Of a DNA stretch of 5,875 bases, positions 5,565 to 5,875 are shown one piece after another. Within the stretch, counting starts at the first letter, position 1; each line of letters begins with the position of its first letter. The translations under genes were made by a program, and so were the position numbers. The notes beneath the pieces are model-generated. The model did not search any database. It had not been told where the DNA came from and worked only from the letters and a program-made list of their open reading frames with translations. This stretch comes from Actinomycetes bacterium (GTDB lineage Bacteria; Actinomycetota; Thermoleophilia; Solirubrobacterales; Solirubrobacteraceae). Where the stretch lies: NCBI GenBank assembly GCA_023405705.1, contig JAEXXR010000185.1, positions 1 to 5,875 of the forward strand, written 5' to 3'.

Positions 5565-5595
5565 GGCCGGGCGGGTCGCTCATGCCCGCCCGGCC
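5565..5595 (-). terminator. 11-bp hairpin overlapping the methyltransferase stop codon
   Basis: GGCCGGGCGGG (5565-5575) pairs perfectly with CCCGCCCGGCC (5585-5595) around a 9-base loop. The loop contains the TGA stop (5582-5580), so one arm lies within the last codons of the gene (Ala-Ala-Gly-Arg) and the other in the 3' untranslated part. A ribosome finishing translation would cover the structure. Probably a terminator or 3'-end element; no U tract follows. Confidence 0.4.
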
Positions 5596-5875
5596 GCGAG
5601 CAGATGGGCGCTGGCGCCGAGCACGCTCGGCTCGCGCTCGACGCGGCGGATCGCCGCCAGCAGCCGCTCGCGCCGCTGCGGGTCGTCGAGCCACCAGCCC
5701 TCGTCGCGCAGGAACGACGCCGGTCCCTCGACCGCGATCACGCCGTCGACCTGGAAGCCGGCGACGGCGACCTCCTCCCACAGCTCGTCGGGATGGTGGA
5801 AGTGCGCGGTCGTGAACCACTCGGGACGGCCGTCGGGGTTGCGGTGGTCGCCGGTCGCGACCGTCTCGGCGAGCG
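5580..5875 (-). CDS. C-terminal fragment of a class I SAM-dependent methyltransferase
   Basis: The minus-strand frame is open from the right edge to TGA 5582-5580 and gives 97 residues; the start is outside the window. It reads as the C-terminal end of a Rossmann-type methyltransferase of the UbiE/SmtA kind: TGDHRNPDGRPEWFTTAHFH (fragment residues 7-26), HPDELWEEVAVAGF (27-40), a strand with VIAVEGPASFL (45-55), then DPQRRERLLAAIRRVEREPS (64-83) and a closing strand with GASAHLLAAGRA (86-97). HPDEL..E....AGF followed by VEGP and by EPSxLGxSxHLLAxGR is, as I recall, the typical end of actinobacterial members. The SAM-binding glycine motif would lie outside the window, so substrate and activity cannot be judged. 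The gene converges on ftsX and its stop codon lies in a hairpin loop. Coding is supported by the long stop-free frame and coherent protein text. Confidence 0.8.
   Translation of the reverse strand, partial: LAETVATGDHRNPDGRPEWFTTAHFHHPDELWEEVAVAGFQVDGVIAVEGPASFLRDEGWWLDDPQRRERLLAAIRRVEREPSVLGASAHLLAAGRA

Noticed and set aside
5440..5820. 126-residue minus-strand open frame at the right end
   Set aside because: It overlaps the methyltransferase fragment in another frame and reads as Arg/Gly/Ala-rich text; the methyltransferase frame gives a coherent family-like sequence to the window edge.
1..5875. Mobile element, CRISPR array, tRNA/rRNA, defence or biosynthetic cluster
   Set aside because: No transposase or integrase motif, no spaced repeat array, no RNA-gene signature and no multi-gene accessory cassette is visible. 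The window reads as ordinary chromosomal sequence.

Overview
The window comes from a very GC-rich chromosome, and its gene content points to an actinobacterium. The best guess is Thermoleophilia (Solirubrobacterales, a Conexibacter/Solirubrobacter-like organism). This rests on the ftsEX pair, the TolB-like PD40 protein, and a C-terminal protein fragment resembling large secreted proteins I associate with that class. The taxonomic call is inference from protein style and codon use, not a database match.

Layout. Positions 1-621 (+) hold the C-terminal 206 residues of a large, probably exported protein, followed by a strong hairpin at 628-672. Three genes then lie on the minus strand: a small nucleotidyltransferase-like protein with a degenerate active site (677-1054), a signal-peptide-bearing TolB/PD40 beta-propeller (1145-2059), and an M16 zinc peptidase with an intact HxxEH...E site (2141-3394). 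A 169-bp divergent intergenic region (3395-3563) carries the promoters of the peptidase and of ftsE, plus a perfect 7-bp inverted repeat. ftsE (3564-4553) and ftsX (4550-5443) run rightwards with a 4-base ATGA overlap and end at a perfect hairpin (5454-5481). The right edge carries the C-terminal 97 residues of a SAM-dependent methyltransferase on the minus strand (5580-5875), a frame without a start codon inside the window. Between ftsX and this gene is a 136-bp convergent spacer with three hairpins and a tandem 15-bp repeat.

How the genes work together. The only clear functional unit is ftsE-ftsX, an ABC-type membrane complex that in other bacteria activates peptidoglycan hydrolysis at division. 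No hydrolase, smpB or prfB gene is linked to it here. The M16 peptidase and the PD40 protein share a strand but are 81 bp apart with a hairpin between them, so joint transcription is uncertain. Several starts lack a Shine-Dalgarno sequence and have a -10-like hexamer 6-10 bases upstream, which suggests leaderless or near-leaderless transcripts.

I see no mobile element, CRISPR array, tRNA, rRNA or defence cassette, and no evidence of an undescribed multi-gene system. The items worth a second look are regulatory structures, the degenerate nucleotidyltransferase and the extended FtsE.
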